From CAIWXH01 sp964555675 (GTDB taxonomy: Bacteria > Chloroflexota > Chloroflexia > Chloroflexales > Chloroflexaceae), in assembly GCA_964555675.1 (NCBI GenBank), contig CAZKTU010000119.1, forward strand, positions 1 to 19,013: DNA of 19,013 nucleotides. Reading direction: 5' to 3'. Shown here piece after piece: positions 18,689-19,013 of the stretch. The translations under genes and the position numbers were made by a program. Under the pieces are notes generated by a model. That model had not been told where the DNA came from. It searched no databases and saw only the letters and a list, made by a program, of their open reading frames with translations. How positions within the stretch are numbered: the stretch's first letter is position 1; each line of letters begins with the position of its first letter.

Positions 18689-18717
18689 TTGACGGATCAC
18701 ACCCTATGCGCTACGAT
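18689..18717 (+). promoter_or_regulatory. Promoter of the phosphohexomutase gene
   Basis: TTGACG (18689-18694), 17 bp, TACGAT (18712-18717). Start expected near 18724, about 22 nt before the ATG. Its -35 box lies 5 bp from the -35 box of the opposite greA promoter. Confidence 0.6.
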
Positions 18718-18745
18718 CTCACGGCACAAACCGCCAGGAGCGCAC

Positions 18746-19013
18746 ATGGGTCTACCCGTGAACCCCACCATCTTTCGCGCCTACGACATCCGCGGCGTCG
18801 TCGGCGTCGACCTCGATGCGTCGGTCTATCAGCAGCTCGGTCAGGCGGTGGGCACGCTCTTCCGCGGCCGCGGCGGGCGCAGCATCGTCGCCGCCCGCGA
18901 CGCTCGCCTCAGCTCCCCCGAGTTCCAGGCCGCCCTGATCGCCGGCCTGCGCGCCTCAGGCTGCGATGTGATCGACATCGGCGAGGCCGCCACCCCCGTG
19001 ATGTACTTCGCCG
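18746..19013 (+). CDS. Phosphomannomutase/phosphoglucomutase, N-terminal part (3' end cut by window)
   Basis: The 89 visible residues match the start of the alpha-D-phosphohexomutase family: FRAYDIRGVVG (residues 10-20), the helix VYQQLGQAVGTLF, then ARDARLSSPEF in place of the common GRDxRxSS, and ATPVMYFA at the edge. Such enzymes interconvert hexose 6- and 1-phosphates for sugar-nucleotide and envelope polysaccharide synthesis; the catalytic phosphoserine region lies beyond the window, so mannose or glucose preference cannot be judged. AGGAG (18736-18740) is 5 nt before the ATG. It has its own promoter, divergent from greA. Confidence 0.9.
   Translation, partial: MGLPVNPTIFRAYDIRGVVGVDLDASVYQQLGQAVGTLFRGRGGRSIVAARDARLSSPEFQAALIAGLRASGCDVIDIGEAATPVMYFA

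Larger units (their letters stand above)
18403..18745. other. 343-bp divergent regulatory region between greA and the phosphohexomutase gene
   Basis: No conserved gene is seen here. It holds two back-to-back sigma-70-like promoters (18655-18683 minus, 18689-18717 plus), the roughly 245-nt greA leader, and within the leader a terminator-like hairpin. A possible 16-codon leader ORF runs on the minus strand from ATG at 18632 to TAG at 18582, starting about 17 nt into the transcript; its ribosome binding site is weak and it may be chance. Confidence 0.7.

Overview
The window is a high-GC bacterial chromosome segment, dense with genes and with short intergenic gaps. It carries twelve complete genes on the two strands, two further cut ones at the edges, and a small toxin-antitoxin-like pair included in that count of complete genes. 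Gene content suggests a Chloroflexota bacterium (class Chloroflexia): form I aerobic CO dehydrogenase, a TPR-tailed ECF sigma factor, and a greA-lysS pair. This taxonomic call is inference from gene content and composition, and some Actinomycetota are not strictly excluded.

Left part (1-8367, + strand). The 3' end of an ECF42-type sigma factor gene is followed by a hairpin and a promoter-like site. Then comes a CO dehydrogenase cluster in the order coxD (MoxR-type AAA ATPase), coxE (VWA/MIDAS protein), coxM (FAD subunit), coxS (2x[2Fe-2S] subunit), coxL (Mo/Cu subunit with the diagnostic AYRCSFR loop), and an XdhC-family maturation protein with an added C-terminal YHS metal-binding domain. 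M-S-L order plus AYRCSFR marks a true form I enzyme that oxidises CO to CO2 and feeds electrons to respiration. D and E are known maturation factors for the Mo-S-Cu cluster. The XdhC-YHS protein is the most interesting part of the cluster.

Middle part (8368-13086, + strand). An aldo/keto reductase is followed, behind its own promoter candidate, by two back-to-back half-size ABC exporters. Their motifs pair as a heterodimer with one consensus and one degenerate ATP site.

Right part (13208-18402, - strand). Reading leftwards from the divergent promoter region: greA, lysS, a small antitoxin-like gene, a Doc/Fic-like gene with a degenerate active-site motif, an SDR/epimerase-like protein lacking the YxxxK catalytic pair, and a PlsC-like acyltransferase with a long low-complexity N-terminus. 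The last four are tightly packed or overlapping and look like one transcription unit. The right edge (+ strand) holds the start of a phosphomannomutase/phosphoglucomutase gene. Between it and greA are two well-formed sigma-70-type promoters, back to back, and a long greA leader with an internal intrinsic-terminator-like hairpin.

No CRISPR array, insertion sequence, tRNA or rRNA was seen. The strongest leads are the XdhC-YHS fusion in a Cu-requiring enzyme cluster, the greA leader attenuator candidate, and the operon of apparently catalytically altered Doc and SDR proteins joined to a lipid acyltransferase.
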